Shown here: positions 12,501-25,438 of the stretch, piece by piece
Layout: the number at the start of each line of letters is the position of its first letter
Position numbering within the stretch: position 1 is the first letter of the stretch
Assembly (NCBI RefSeq): GCF_932526225.1
Contig: NC_064037.1
Location: 2,509,203-2,571,202 of the forward strand
Origin: Nematostella vectensis
Taxonomy: Eukaryota; Cnidaria; Anthozoa; Actiniaria; Edwardsiidae
Direction: 5' to 3'
DNA: 62,000 nt
Notes under the pieces: model-generated
Databases searched by the model: none
Told to the model about the DNA's origin: nothing
What the model saw: only the letters and a program-made list of their open reading frames with translations
Program-made: the position numbers and the translations under genes

Positions 12501-15500
12501 CGTATATAAATTGATCCTCAAGCGTTAAATCGTTCACCTACGCAAACTTATTCATGATATTTAGCTTATTCTCAGGCGTTTAATCGTACACCCCCGCCAA
12601 CTATTTTATTATGTTTTTTTCTCAAGCGTCACATAAAAGCATTAAGGAAATCACCAAAACACAAGTTGCAGCTACAGACTTTGTCTCTACCCCCCCCCCC
12701 CCCCTTTGTCTATTTTGTCTCTACCCCCCTTTGTCTATTTTTTATACGTTTGAAGCCTGCCCTTGAACAAACACTTTCTCTAGCCGCCTCTGCATTTTAA
12801 TAGTCTAAGCCAGTCTCGGTTTTCCTCTCAGCCTATCTACGCAGTGGGTTATTGTAGAAGGAAAAAGCACTTGAGATTGACTCCGTATCTGAGAAAAACC
12901 CCAATCCACATTTCACACAATGGAACAGTGTCCTTAAGCCGCAAAAAATAAAAAATAAAAACAGACAAGAAATTCGCAGCCGATAGGCGACTTGCACGAA
13001 GAAATCACGTGACTTTTTGGGAGACAAACTCCGGTGTTAAGCGGCAAAATAACAACTAGCCAAAAAGTTATTTTCCATCCGCATATTTAAGGAAGCTTTT
13101 GCTTTTTTTCAATAGAATATGGTAAAGAAAGCTTAAAATTTTGTTTACAGAGGGTTATTTCAAGATTTCTCCAATTTGTGTTCCAATATTGAATGTAAAC
13201 AATAACAAAAATGTGGCTGACTGAAGCTCTTTAAAATCAGCGCGGGTTATGCTATTTGAGAATGCTCAGGCAGAGACTAGCATAGTTCAGCTACCATTTG
13301 CTAGCTACGGTCATTTTATTATTCTTAGTAAACTCGATATTTTGACTGACGACTTGGGCATCGTGAGCGCAATAATTTGTATCGGATTAGTGTTGACTCA
13401 CCGTCTAGAACGGAAATAAGACAATAATAACTTTATACTATACACCTATTACAATACAAACGCCAAATGAAAGTTCTAGCACTACTAATTGTATTTATTA
13501 TTTGCAAGAAAAAAAATGATAAATAAACTAATCGCAAGTTTTATCTAAATTTTTATTTATACAGTAAAAATATGACGATACCCAGTGTTACCGCCTTTTT
13601 CCTTTTGCACTGACATTTTTTAACAGGTGCATTCTATGCTATTTTGAATGGGTTAGATTGCAATAACAAATCACGTGACTTTTTGGAGAGCAAATTTGCG
13701 CGCACCCCGGCTTTCAGGGGCAAAATAACAATAACATAAAGCGCTAACCAATCTGCCAGAACCTTTCTATGTCAGGAAGGGGATATTTTCATTAAAATAA
13801 TTTATTTTTTTAGCGCTTTCTGGTGTGGCGGCCCCAGTCATTCTTATTTATTTTGGCTTGCATTTTCCACTCAAAAAGTCACGCGGTTTCTTAGTGAAAT
13901 CGCCTATTTAACCTACCTATTCCTAGACCGCCCTAGATTAGTGCTACTAGTATGTACTATTTTTTCTATTGTTACAGTTCTAGCAAGAGCTCTGATTACC
14001 CCTAGACATTATAGAGACATTTCATGCTCGTGGATACCGTGGTGATAAAGATCGCATAAACCAAAGAGAAACTGTAAAAATTCATTGTCTGTTTTTGTTT
14101 TCCTTCCATATAAGACGAAAAGTACACCATCAGTTACAAAGGTACTTCCTTAAACGGCTTCAATCTTGAATTAGACGGAATAAAACATATAAAATCGATT
14201 AAGACTCTCACTAATGACCTAAAATAAAGATAAGCAATGCATGCAATACTGCGGTTTTTAATATGCTGACAATTTTCAACAGCTAAATCCCCTTCTGGCT
14301 TCCGTCATTCAAAATCTTCAAAGCGTTTTCATTGGTCAGCACTGGAATGGTTTCCAGACACGCCAAATCTTCGCAAGGCGCTGACCAATAAAAAAATCAC
14401 AAAATGTATCTACGTTAGTTTGGATGGAAGCCATACAGCGATCTGTCAGTTGCAAATTATTTACGAGAGATCGCAGAGTGTAGAAAATCGCAGTAACCGA
14501 GTAAAATGTAAGGGTAACGAGGGTCACCTAAGGGATTACATGTGAACAAAGGGGATTGGCCTTAATGGCATTGGCATGTCTTCAGGTATCTGTACACGAT
14601 CGCCTGCTACCTATGCGGCGTTTTCATGTTTGCGACGATCGTGGGGAATGCTGGGAGCATCATTGTGAACAGGAATGCCAATCGATTGGACTTTGAAAGA
14701 CAGCGGGTAAGATACATTAGGGTCTCTGTTAGCCACCATTTTGTCATCCTAGCAAAATACAAAGTGCGAGAAAGCATCCATTTCCATCGGCTGTTTGGGA
14801 AAGCTATAGCGATATTTAAGATCGAAATTGGTATAAAACGTATGGAAATATATTTTTAGATGGTTCTTTTGAAATTTCTTCAAAGAATTTATCTTTCAAT
14901 TTAGAATAAAAATAAAACAAAGATGTGGCTGACAAAGACTAAAATAAGCCTCGAAAAAAGAATGGCGATAGTAACTTTCAAGCCTAGAAGAATATTAAGG
15001 TTTCTCGAAAAAAGGCGCATCCAAAAACCTTCAAGGTCTTCATAACAGTTACCCCTAATCACTAAAGTTTAAACCTGGAAAATTACATTAGCACCTTTTA
15101 AGCCTTCTCTTACTGTTATTAATCTCAGGGGGGAAAGGTCCAGATCTATTTCATTTTGTTAAAAAAAAAACTTGAATAAGGACACTCCCCCCCCCCCAAA
15201 AAAAAAAAAAGCAAAGATGTCAGGCAACAAAGACCGAGGCCTGAGACTGATTCAGTTTATCCTTGCTTCCAGGAAGGGACAAATAACTACATGCGTAAGA
15301 ACAGAGTCCCCAAAGACCTACAGCGGAGAGTACTCATGTGGTACGACTACTCGTGGGCAAGGTGGGGAGAACAATAAAAAGTGGCTTTATGTCGGCTCTA
15401 AGACTCAATCTATCCCAGCTATCTTTTACTCTAATACTTACGCTATACCTAACTCGTTGCAAATTATATACATAACAACTCTATTACATAACTCTTTGCT

Positions 15501-18500
15501 AACTTTATACCAACTCTATACCTAAATACTCTATGCCAAGACTATACTTAACTCTATATATCTAAGCCTATCTACTGTATACCAACTCTTTACCTACTGT
15601 ACACCCAACTCGGTGCCAACACTATAGCTAACTCTATGTTAAAACTGTACGCCTACTCTATATCATCTATTTGGTAACACTTTACGTAGCTAACTCTAAT
15701 CTTATCTACTCTATGCCAACACTGTACCCAACTCTACGCCAACACCACACCTTACTCATTTACTTTCTTTTGCTCCGACAAAGGGCTAACACTCGAAATG
15801 TCAACGCAACCACACTGTTTCACAAAGGCGTTCAACATACCTTTTCAACCTTGTGTTGATTTACACCTAACTCCATACCTAATTTTATAGTCTTTACCCA
15901 TCTATTACACTTTAATTATGCATAACTACATCTCTTGCGTGCTAATCAACCCTAGTTATTGAACCTGATATAGAGGGAAAGGGCCAAAATGTTGAAAGAA
16001 CTCGTTTCCTGCCTGCAGGGGTCGCATTGGAAGCGGAGGTGGTGACCTGAACTCGCTCACTCTTCTCCCAGACAAACTCAAGACGGAGATCGCCCTGCAC
16101 GTCAATCTGGAAACGCTAAGGAAAGTAACATTCCTACAAAAATGTCAACCGGAATTTCTCCACGACCTGGTCCTGATGATGAAGCTAAGGATCTTCACCC
16201 CGGGGGACTTCATCTGCCGTAAGGGCGAGGTGGCAAGGGAGATGTACGTAATCATCGATGGCAAGATCGAGGTTGTCGGGTAAGTGAGGTCAAAGATGTC
16301 AGCACTGACAGAAAATTAAGGTTGTACATACGTCATATCAGCTGTGTGCAAGTGACGTCATTTAAATTACGTCATATATGTTGGAATATACGTAATCATA
16401 GATGGCAAGGTCGAGGTTGTCGAGAAAGTGAGGTAAAAATGTCAGCATTGACAGAGAATTAAGGTTGTACATACGTCATATCAGCTGTGTACAAGTGACG
16501 TCATTTAAATTACGTCATATATGTTGGAATATACGTAATCATAGATGGCAGGGTCGAGGTTGTCGGGAAAGTGAGGTAAAAATGTCAGCATTGACAGAGA
16601 ATTAAGGTTGTACATACGTCATATCAGCTGTGTACAAGTGACGTCATTTTAATTACGTCATATATGTTGGAATATACGTAATCATAGATGGCAAGGTCGA
16701 GGTTGTCGAGTAAGTGAGGTAAAAATGTCAGCATTGACAGAGAATTAAGGTTGTACATACGTCATATCAGCTGTGTGCAAGAGACGACATATAAGTGACG
16801 TCATATATGATGAGATGTACGTAATCATCGACGGCACAATCGAGGTTGTGGGGTAGAAGTCATGTATAACATACGGGATATATAGAATGTGCTGTGGGTT
16901 AGTGATGTTATAGAATGAACAGATAAAGACATGATCAGGGTTGTAGTCACGTGATCACATAACATCAAGATTGTGCCGAGGGGAAGATGTATGTCAAAAA
17001 GAATGCCATGAGGCCATCATTGAAAGCAAGATCAAGGTTGAAGCGTCTTGTAGGTACGCGAGATTACGCCGCAACTGGGACACCATATTATCCACGTAGA
17101 AAGTTAATATTTTTAAAAAAGTAAACCATTTAATATTTAAAAAAAATTAAAATTAAACCCATGATGCCAAGTCTAACCTTAGATCCGAAGATCGTTTCTG
17201 ATGGGGCTATATTTGGTTCGGCCTGGCATTTCAGTGAATGGTGGGCTTATATTCAGTGCGCTTCTCTGCGGGAGATCAAAACGGTAGTATTCAGATTAAT
17301 ATAGCAGGAAAAACATTTAAGATCCGGCTGACGAGAGAAAATACAATCAAGGATAATTGATGCTCTCATAGCCAGAGTCGTTATTTTTTTAGAATCATAA
17401 AAACAACGGCGATAGAACTAGAAGCAAGCTTTAGTAAGATATATATATTTATATATATAGATAAGTATATTAACATATATAGATATATATAGATATGTAT
17501 ATAAACAGTGAACGAGCAGACGAAATCATTCAAGGCCATTTGGAAAGATTAACCTAATTTCCTACTGACATACGAAACCGTCCATTATTCTAACACGCAT
17601 TCAGCAGGGCACGATCAGAAGATATATATTTCAGATTCGTTAAATGGATCATAAACGATATTGTTAAAGAGTATCTGCTCGGCCAAAGCGACAATGAATT
17701 TCCTGACACTAGTCGTTAGAGGTGACATTGATAGTCATTTGGAAGCAGTTTGGAAGATGGGCAGATGGCCAATCAAAGGTTTGAGATAACGGGGCGTTAC
17801 GGGTATGTTGTTTTTACATATAAACTTGTCTGGTGATTACAAGGTAGTTTAGATGACATCGAGTGCCAAGTGCTTGGCTTCCTCGCATTGATTTCAAATT
17901 CTTGCCATGCTAATATTTATATCTCTATAGCAGGAAGTCGTGAGACCGACTAACTAATAGAGAAAAAAAGATTAAAATGTTTATAAAACACAGATAACAG
18001 GCGGGTACCGAGGATTATTGGCTGAGGTAATAAAGGATAGTATTTGTCGGTCCTTCAATAGGAAATGAACTCACCTACCCCCCTACCCCCCCCCCCCTCC
18101 GCTTGTACGCTCCTGCTTTAAAACATTACAAGCTGTCTTTTGATTTGTAGGGAAGTTGGTCAAGTTTTAAAAGTCCTGTCGGGCGGAGACTTCTTCGGAG
18201 AGATCGGTATCCTTAGCCTAAGCGAGGGGCAAAACAGGTGAGGACCACACCATTAAAGGGGCACGGATCTTTAGTCTCAGGCGAACGGCAGACATACGGA
18301 TAAAAACTAAAGATAACACTTTTGTCTCAGGCGTACAGCAGACATCCGAACCATCGGGTACGTGGAGTGTTTCGTGTTGTCTAAGGAGGATGTCTTGAAG
18401 GCGACTCGTGACTATCCGGAGGCGCAGGTACATAACAAGCACGTGATCTACCAGTTAAACCATACACACCCAGAGCAAACACTCCATACATATTTTCACT

Positions 18501-21500
18501 GTCACGGTTTTACTGGTCGCACTGTAAAACAGGAGAAGGATTTCAGCGTTATGTTTATCCATCCATGTAGTATTTTTATGTGTTTGTTACAGTGACACTT
18601 TTATTAGTATAATTCTTCCTTTCTTATCAAATTCGTGCGTTTTCTGAGTGAGGAGTTATTTCGTAGGCTCTGAAACCCTATATGCCCTATTTGCGACTTA
18701 CAATCCAACTAACAACAGCTCAATTATAATTTTAAAGGATCATATAATACAGGGAATGTTGTATTTTTCAAAATAATGAGAGCTTTGAATACTCAAAACA
18801 AAAACAAAACTACTTTGATATGCGGGTCGGATCTACGAAGTTTAAGCGTTCTATCATTTCAGGCAGTGCTGGCCGAATACGGAGTTTAAGCGTTCTATCA
18901 TTTCAGGCAGTGCTGGCCGAATACGGAGTTTAAGCGTTCTATCATTTCAGGCAGTGCTGGCCGAATACGGAGTTTAAGCGTTCTATCATTTCAGGCAGTG
19001 CTGGCCGAATACGGAGTTTAAGCGTTCTATCATTTAAGGCAGTGCTGGCCGAATACGGAGTTTAAGCGTTCTATCATTTTAGGCAGTGCTTGCCGAATAC
19101 AGAGTTTAAGCGTTCTATCATTTCAGGCAGTGCTGGCCGAATACGGAGTTTAAGCGTTCTATCATTTCAGGCAGTGCTGGCCGAATACGGAGTTTAAGCG
19201 TTCTATCATTTCAGGCAGTGCTGGCCGAATACGGAGTTTAAGCGTTCTATCATTTCAGGCAGTGCTGGCCGAATACGGAGTTTAAGCGTTCTATCATTTC
19301 AGGCAGTGCTGGCCGAATACGGAGTTTAAGCGTTCTATCATTTCAGGCAGTGCTGGCCGAATACGGACGCCGCCGTCTACAGGGCCAGTCCACATGCAAG
19401 GACCCTCGGCTTGTAGATATGGAGGACTGCGGCAGGGACTCGGCTCAACGCAACAAGAACGAAGAAGGGGGTTCTCAGCAGTGGCCGCACACATGCACAC
19501 CCACTTCAGACGCGACTAACGGTCTCCCTGCATCGTTAAGCCTTCCCACGGTCATTCACACGTCCGCCAGGTCAAGATCATCTTCCTCTTCCTCGGCTTC
19601 CCTCCTGACGCCCATCCCTACATCCAGCATTGCGCTACAATACCACGAGTCGCGCGCGAACACGCCACGCATTGACACGCCACGCGCGGACATGCACTAC
19701 GGGGCAGAGGAACAAGGTTCACAGAAAATCGACTCGATATCTTCTCGTAGGGATAGCACGACGACCGCAGGGACACATTTATTCAGTCCATATCCGAGTC
19801 AAACTTTAGAATCGCCACTGACGGGTTACGGTGGCACAAGGCGGTCGTCAAGGGCGGGATTACTCGATCCGTTGCCACAAAGACGGGCGAGTTACGCGGG
19901 AATCACCAAGGACCAGTCGGAACTTGTATCTCTCAGGTTACCCAAAGAAGGACCGGATATGACGTCATCGGATATAAACAGTAGTATAGTGCGTCTGTTG
20001 ACGGCTTCGTGCGGGGAGGTCGTGAGTAAAGTGAAGGGGCTGATGGAGAAAGAGATGCAGAACAGAATTGATAGTCTTTCGAGAGAGCTACAGGAGCTAA
20101 GAGGAGAATTAACCGAGAAAAACGACAAGATTAATACACTCAAAGGGCAAATCTCTCTGCAGGTCAGTGATTATATTTTATAAGTTTCTACTCAAAACCA
20201 CGCGAATTTGTGGTTTTCATTGGCTTTTAATGGCCCCAGCTAAACGATTTATTCAAAATGGGTGCAGCTTTATTGGAAGAATTTCCTATGATTTTTACCT
20301 CTTGATATGAAGATCCTATGATTTCTATCTCTTGATATGAAGATCCTATGATTTCTACCTCTTGATATGAAGATCCTATGATTTCTATCTCTTGATATGA
20401 AGATCCTATGATTTCTATCTCTTGATATGAAGATCCTATGATTTCTATCTCTTGATATGAAGATCCTATGATTTCTATCTCTTGATATGAAGATCCAATG
20501 ATTTCTATCTCTTGATATGAAGATCCTATGATTTCTACCTCTTGATATGAAGATCCTATGATTTGTACCTCTTGATATGAAGATCCTATGATTTCTACCT
20601 CTTGATATGAAGATCCAATGATTTCTACCTCTTGATATGAAGATCCTATGATTTCTACCTCTTGATATGAAGATCCTATGATTTCTACCTCTTGATATGA
20701 AGATCCAATGATTTCTACCTCTTGATATGAAGATCCTATGATTTCTACCTCTTGATATGAAGATCCTATGATTTCTACCTCTTAATATGAAGATCCTATG
20801 ATTTCTATCTCTTGATATGAAGATCCTATGATTTCTATCTCTTGATATGAAGATCCTATGATTTCTATCTTTTGATATGAAGATCCTATGATTTCTATCT
20901 CTTGATATGAAGATCCTATGATTTCTACCTCTTGATATGAAGATCCTATGATTTCTACCTCTTGATATGAAGATCCTATGATTTCTACCTCTTGATATGA
21001 AGATCCAATGATTTCTACCTCTTGATATGAAGATCCTATGATTTCTACCTCTTGATATGAAGATCCTATGATTTCTACCTCTTAATATGAAGATCCTATG
21101 ATTTCTATCTCTTGATATGAAGATCCTATGATTTCTATCTCTTTATATGAAGATCCTATGATTTCTATCTCTTGATATGAAGATCCTATGATTTCTATCT
21201 CTTGATATGAAGATCCTATGATTTCTATCTCTTGATATGAAGATCCAATGATTTTTATCTCTTGATATGAAGATCCTATGATTTCTACCTCTTGATATGA
21301 AGATCCTATGATTTGTACCTCTTGATATGAAGATCCTATGATTTCTACCTCTTGATATGAAGATCCTATGATTTCTATCTCTTGATATGAAGATCCTATG
21401 ATTTCTATCTCTTGATATGAAGATCCTATGATTTCTATCTCTTGATATGAAGATCCTATGATTTCTATCTCTTGATATGAAGATCCAATGATTTCTATCT

Positions 21501-24067
21501 CTTGATATGAAGATCCTATGATTTCTACCTCTTAATATGAAGATCCTATGATTTGTACCTCTTGATATGAAGATCCTATGATTTCTACCTCTTGATATGA
21601 AGATCCAATGATTTCTACCTCTTGATATGAAGATCCTATGATTTCTACCTCTTGATATGAAGATCCTATGATTTCTACCTCTTGATATGAAGATCCTATG
21701 ATTTCTATCTCTTGATATGAAGATCCTATGATTTCTATCTCTTGATATGAAGATCCTATGATTTATACCTCTTGATATGAAGATCCTATGATTTCTACCT
21801 CTTGATATGAAGATCCTATGATTTTTACCTCTTGATATGTAGATCCTATGATTTCTACCTCTTGATATGAAGATCCTATGATTTCTACCTCTTGATATGA
21901 AGATCCTTTGATTTCTACCTCTTGATATGAAGATCCTATGATTTCTACCTCTTGATATGAAGATCCTATGATTTCTACCTCGATATGAAGATCCTATGAT
22001 TTCTACCTCTTGATATGAAGATCCTATGATTTCTACCTCTTGATATGAATATCCTATGATTTCTATCTCTTGATATGAAGATCCTATGATTTCTATCTCT
22101 TGATATGAAGATCCAATGATTTCTATCTCTTGATATGAAGATCCTATGATTTCTACCTCTTGATATGAAGATCCTATGATTTCTACCTCTTGATATGAAG
22201 ATCCTATGATTTCTACCTCTTGATATGAAGATCCAATGATTTCTACCTCTTGATATGAAGATCCTATGATTTCTACCTCTTGATATGAAGATCCTATGAT
22301 TTCTACCTCTTGATATGAAGATCCTATGATTTCTACCTCTTGATGATTTCTACCTCTTGATATGAAGATCCTATGATTTCTACCTCTTGATATGAAGATC
22401 CTATGATTTCTACCTCTTGATATGAAGATCCTATGATTTCTACCTCTTGATATGAAGATCCTATGATTTCTATCTCTTGATATGAAGATCCTATGATTTC
22501 TACCTCTTGATATGAAGATCCTATGATTTGTACCTCTTGATATGAAGATCCTATGATTTCTACCTCTTGATATGAAGATCCAATGATTTCTACCTCTTGA
22601 TATGAAGATCCTATGATTTCTACCTCTTGATATGAAGATCCTATGATTTCTACCTCTTGATATGAAGATCCTATGATTTCTATCTCTTGATATGAAGATC
22701 CTATGATTTCTATCTCTTGATATGAAGATCCTATGATTTATACCTCTTGATATGAAGATCCTATGATTTCTACCTCTTGATATGAAGATCCTATGATTTT
22801 TACCTCTTGATATGAAGATCCTATGATTTCTACCTCTTGATATGAAGATCCTATGATTTCTACCTCTTGATATGAAGATCCTTTGATTTCTACCTCTTGA
22901 TATGAAGATCCTATGATTTCTACCTCTTGATATGAAGATCCTATGATTTCTACCTCGATATGAAGATCCTATGATTTCTACCTCTTGATATGAAGATCCT
23001 ATGATTTCTACCTCTTGATATGAATATCCTATGATTTCTATCTCTTGATATGAAGATCCTATGATTTCTATCTCTTGATATGAAGATCCAATGATTTCTA
23101 TCTCTTGATATGAAGATCCTATGATTTCTACCTCTTGATATGAAGATCCTATGATTTCTACCTCTTGATATGAAGATCCTATGATTTCTACCTCTTGATA
23201 TGAAGATCCAATGATTTCTACCTCTTGATATGAAGATCCTATGATTTCTACCTCTTGATATGAAGATCCTATGATTTCTACCTCTTGATATGAAGATCCT
23301 ATGATTTCTACCTCTTGATGATTTCTACCTCTTGATATGAAGATCCTATGATTTCTACCTCTTGATATGAAGATCCTATGATTTCTACCTCTTGATATGA
23401 AGATCCTATGATTTCTACCTCTTGATATGAAGATCCTATGATTTCTATCTCTTGATATGAAGATCCTATGATTTCTACCTCTTGATATGAAGATCCAATG
23501 ATTTCTGCCTCTTGATATGAAGATCCTATGATTTCTACCTCTTGATATGAAGATCCTTTGATTTCTACCTCTTGATACGAAGATGGCTGAACATTCGTAC
23601 TACATGTCTTGACCTTGACCTTCATTAATCACGTGGCTTTAACTTTACAGGAGACGGATCTTAGCGCTTGGAGGCGGGCTGTCCAAGAGCTAGAAAGAGA
23701 AGGGCAGCGCCGGACCGAGGAAATGAGAAACCTCAAGGAAGAGATTCTGGTAAGAACATCCCTCACTGAGGCGTAAAACAAACACGTTTTATTAACTACG
23801 CGCTTTTCCCAAACGAGATGAGGGTCTTGAAATCTAGGAAAGCATACTATTTTTCGACGCCCCATACTTTCTGACGCTCTTGTTTTGCAACTGCAAATTA
23901 AAAAATTAGAAAGAGCCACTTATTGTCTTTTGGAACCCATTTTTATTTTTCTTCTCTTGCAGATTCTCAAAGATCAGGTGAAAGAGTCTCCGTCTACGAA
24001 AACGAGAAAGACCCGGCCGAGGACGACCATTAGCATGACGTCATTATTACACGATGACGAGACTTAG
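9562..24067 (+). CDS. Cyclic-nucleotide-gated cation channel (9 exons)
   Basis: Plasma-membrane channel opened by cGMP or cAMP. Exons: 9562-10688, 14586-14706, 15273-15361, 16019-16279, 18151-18237, 18331-18427, 19347-20162, 23651-23749, 23963-24067. All junctions are GT-AG, phases agree, and the total is 2802 nt, giving 933 aa plus TAG. Exon 1 encodes a polar N-terminus, S1-S5, an S4 with spaced Arg/Lys, and the pore with TAIGDLPSP (Asp about 367 at the CNGA selectivity-Glu position). Exon 2 gives S6 (GVFMFATIVGNAGSI). Exons 3-4 give the C-linker, and exons 4-6 the cyclic-nucleotide-binding domain with FGEIGIL and the phosphate-cassette motif NRRTADIR. Exon 7 ends, and exon 8 continues, a coiled coil like the CNGA C-terminal leucine zipper. 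A Ser/Thr-rich linker of about 200 residues precedes it. Subunit class (A or B) is not certain. The gene is convergent with the ankyrin/FYVE gene. Confidence 0.93.
10689..14585. other. CNG intron 1
   Basis: A 3.9-kb AT-rich intron. It contains a poly-C run (12691-12708) and a locally duplicated segment near 12270-12400. It also has a degenerate repeat of about 70 bp with TCGT(A/T)CACCTACG at 12435-12615, and short repeated TCACGTGACTTTTTGG tracts at 13003 and 13672. I see no coding exon inside. Confidence 0.7.
14276..14480 (-). repeat. Dispersed repeat, copy 2
   Basis: Inverted, diverged copy of 5935-6140, lying in CNG intron 1 about 100 bp from the exon-2 acceptor. The open frame across it is not conserved between the copies, so it is not treated as a gene. 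Confidence 0.6.
14735..14790. repeat. Short dispersed repeat shared with 43385-43440
   Basis: About 50 bp (CCATTTTGTCATCCTAGC and AATACAAAGTGCGAG) recurs in reverse complement at 43385-43440 with a few mismatches. It is probably a fragment of an interspersed element. Confidence 0.6.
15400..15910. repeat. Degenerate CTCTATGCCAAC-type repeat in CNG intron 3
   Basis: Loosely periodic CTCTAT(A/G)CCAACAC and ACTCTATACCTAA motifs recur through about 500 bp, with indels. The start and end are approximate. No coding content. Confidence 0.55.
16262..16860. repeat. 143-bp array made from the exon-4 donor edge
   Basis: The end of CNG exon 4 plus its 5' splice site and about 100 bp of intron is repeated four more times downstream. 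The exon-end equivalents lie near 16420, 16563, 16706 and 16849, a spacing of 143 bp. Copies 2 and 3 have lost the donor GT (GAAAGT). Copy 4 keeps GTAAGT, and copy 5 keeps a weak GTAGAA. Copy 5 still reads the exon-end peptide EMYVIIDGTIEVVG without a stop. Each unit also carries TGACGTCA or a close variant. Confidence 0.9.
17436..17512. repeat. TA-rich simple sequence
   Basis: An (AT)n-type microsatellite with interspersed AGATATATAG in the fourth CNG intron (16280-18150). The rest of that intron past 16860 shows nothing else recognisable. Confidence 0.8.
18270..18330. repeat. Two-copy duplication of the exon-6 acceptor
   Basis: GTCTCAG followed by the exon-6 start (GCGAACGGCAGACAT) occurs 50 bp upstream of the real acceptor and exon start (GCGTACAGCAGACAT at 18331). 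Both have an intact AG after a pyrimidine tract. Use of the upstream site would add 50 nt and shift the frame inside the cyclic-nucleotide-binding domain. Confidence 0.85.
18838..19346. repeat. 44-bp array made from the exon-7 acceptor
   Basis: Twelve tandem 44-bp units, each with the 3' splice site TTCTATCATTTCAG and the first 20 coding bases of exon 7 (GCAGTGCTGGCCGAATACGG). The last unit runs into the true exon at 19347. The upstream 11 are decoys. Read from any decoy, the frame is A-V-L-A-E-Y-G-V then TAA, so using one truncates the channel just after the ligand-binding domain unless the decoy exon is skipped. Confidence 0.95.
20270..23590. repeat. 30-bp minisatellite in CNG intron 7
   Basis: About 110 copies of a 30-bp unit including GATCCTATGATTTCTACC and CTTGATATGAA. 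Two rare markers, a shortened CCTCGATATG unit (21981 and 22956) and a fused CTTGATGATTTC unit (22341 and 23316), recur exactly 975 bp apart, showing a higher-order duplication. Unlike the arrays above, it does not contain exon sequence. The small in-frame peptide in its reverse strand is a repeat artefact. Confidence 0.95.
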
Positions 24068-25438
24068 ACCGTGAAGCATGCTGGTCATGTTCCGAAATAC
24101 GTCCGCAGGATGACGTTATTGCCACGTGAGGGCTGAACTAGCCCGTGAAGCATGCTGGTCATGCCTCACATGAAAACAAAATATAAAGAAATATAAAAAT
24201 ATTAAGAGCTAACAAAAAAACAGTGCAGAAGCTTTCAGCAACAGGATCATAGGTAAATTTATGATGTAATTTACTTCTAAAACTTTGAATTAAGTGCCGT
24301 CCACACGAGCGAATTATTATTTTTAAAGCTCGTGTAGATGCCCCCAAAAAGCATATTTTTATTGGCAATTTCCATTTAAAAAAGGCAAGTTTGCTTTTTT
24401 TACAATCAAAACTTGACTTGTAGATTCATTGCTCGTGTAGAAGGAAGAATAAAGAAACTTTGTCAAGGGAATTGTCTGCTGGCCAAACCACCACTGACGT
24501 GCAAGAAAAAAAAACATTGCTAATGAAAAACTGTTGTCGCATCTACATGGTAAATGTCCATTTTTAATGAAATTTTCCAATGTAAATTTGCTTGTGTAGA
24601 CGGCCCTTAATTGTTTTATATGATGTTTGCAACGGGTTATAAGTAAATAAATTGAAATACAGAGGAGTATCGCATATAATATAAATGTAAATATTCATCT
24701 TTTTATTTTCGACAACTTGTAAGATCACAGATCACATCTGCCTTAATATGAAAATACAACAACATTGCATTGTTGTTGCGTTATTATGGCGAAATTGAAA
24801 TTGAAAGAAATCGGGGGGGGGGGGGGCGTGAAATCCCACTAACTGAACATATTCAGGTGCGAAATGTACGGCTAGAGCGAGATTTATTACTAAGAATTTG
24901 CGGAGCTATTCTTTGAGAACACGAAATGAAAACGATACGAAGAAAGACACTGGGAATCCGGTGGTATCCTGACTTGGAGCATCAAGCTGAGTTGAGATGG
25001 TACCGGGAAGCCTGTGGTATGCTTTTTTGGAACATCAGTTGAGATGGTACCAGGAAGCCTGTGGTATTCTTCTCTTTTAATAGGACGAATCCTTGCGGTT
25101 GCGGTGACGTTAATTTGGTTTAGAATATGAAATTTGAGTCTGACATGTTGCACATTGACGGCTGATTGATAACTGATTGTGCTCGAGCCCGGATGTGTTG
25201 AAGTATGTACATTTGTTGTGAAGTGACGTCACTTCGGGTATTAGTGTTTACAGTCTCTGTGATGACGTCACATTCCTAAGTAGGAATCATTACACACTTT
25301 CTAGCTTTTTGACATCATGTCTCAAAGGGAGCGTATATAATAGGATTCAATTCCACATGAAAATATGAGTTCTTATTTTGGCGCCCGTTGTAATCCCATC
25401 ATAGTAGCTGTACACCTTGAAGCCAACCTTTACGCTGG
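24068..25438. other. Convergent intergenic region between the two multi-exon genes
   Basis: Should hold both 3' untranslated regions. Candidate polyadenylation hexamers are AATAAA near 24646 (+) and its reverse complement near 24702 (-). A 14-nt G run lies at about 24812-24825. A unit of about 47 bp with GAGATGGTACC(G/A)GGAAGCC is present twice (about 24990-25070). No further gene seen. Confidence 0.55.

Noticed and set aside
23308-23625. Repetitive SSYQEVEII peptide
   Set aside because: It is a translation of the 30-bp intronic minisatellite on the strand opposite to the CNG gene.
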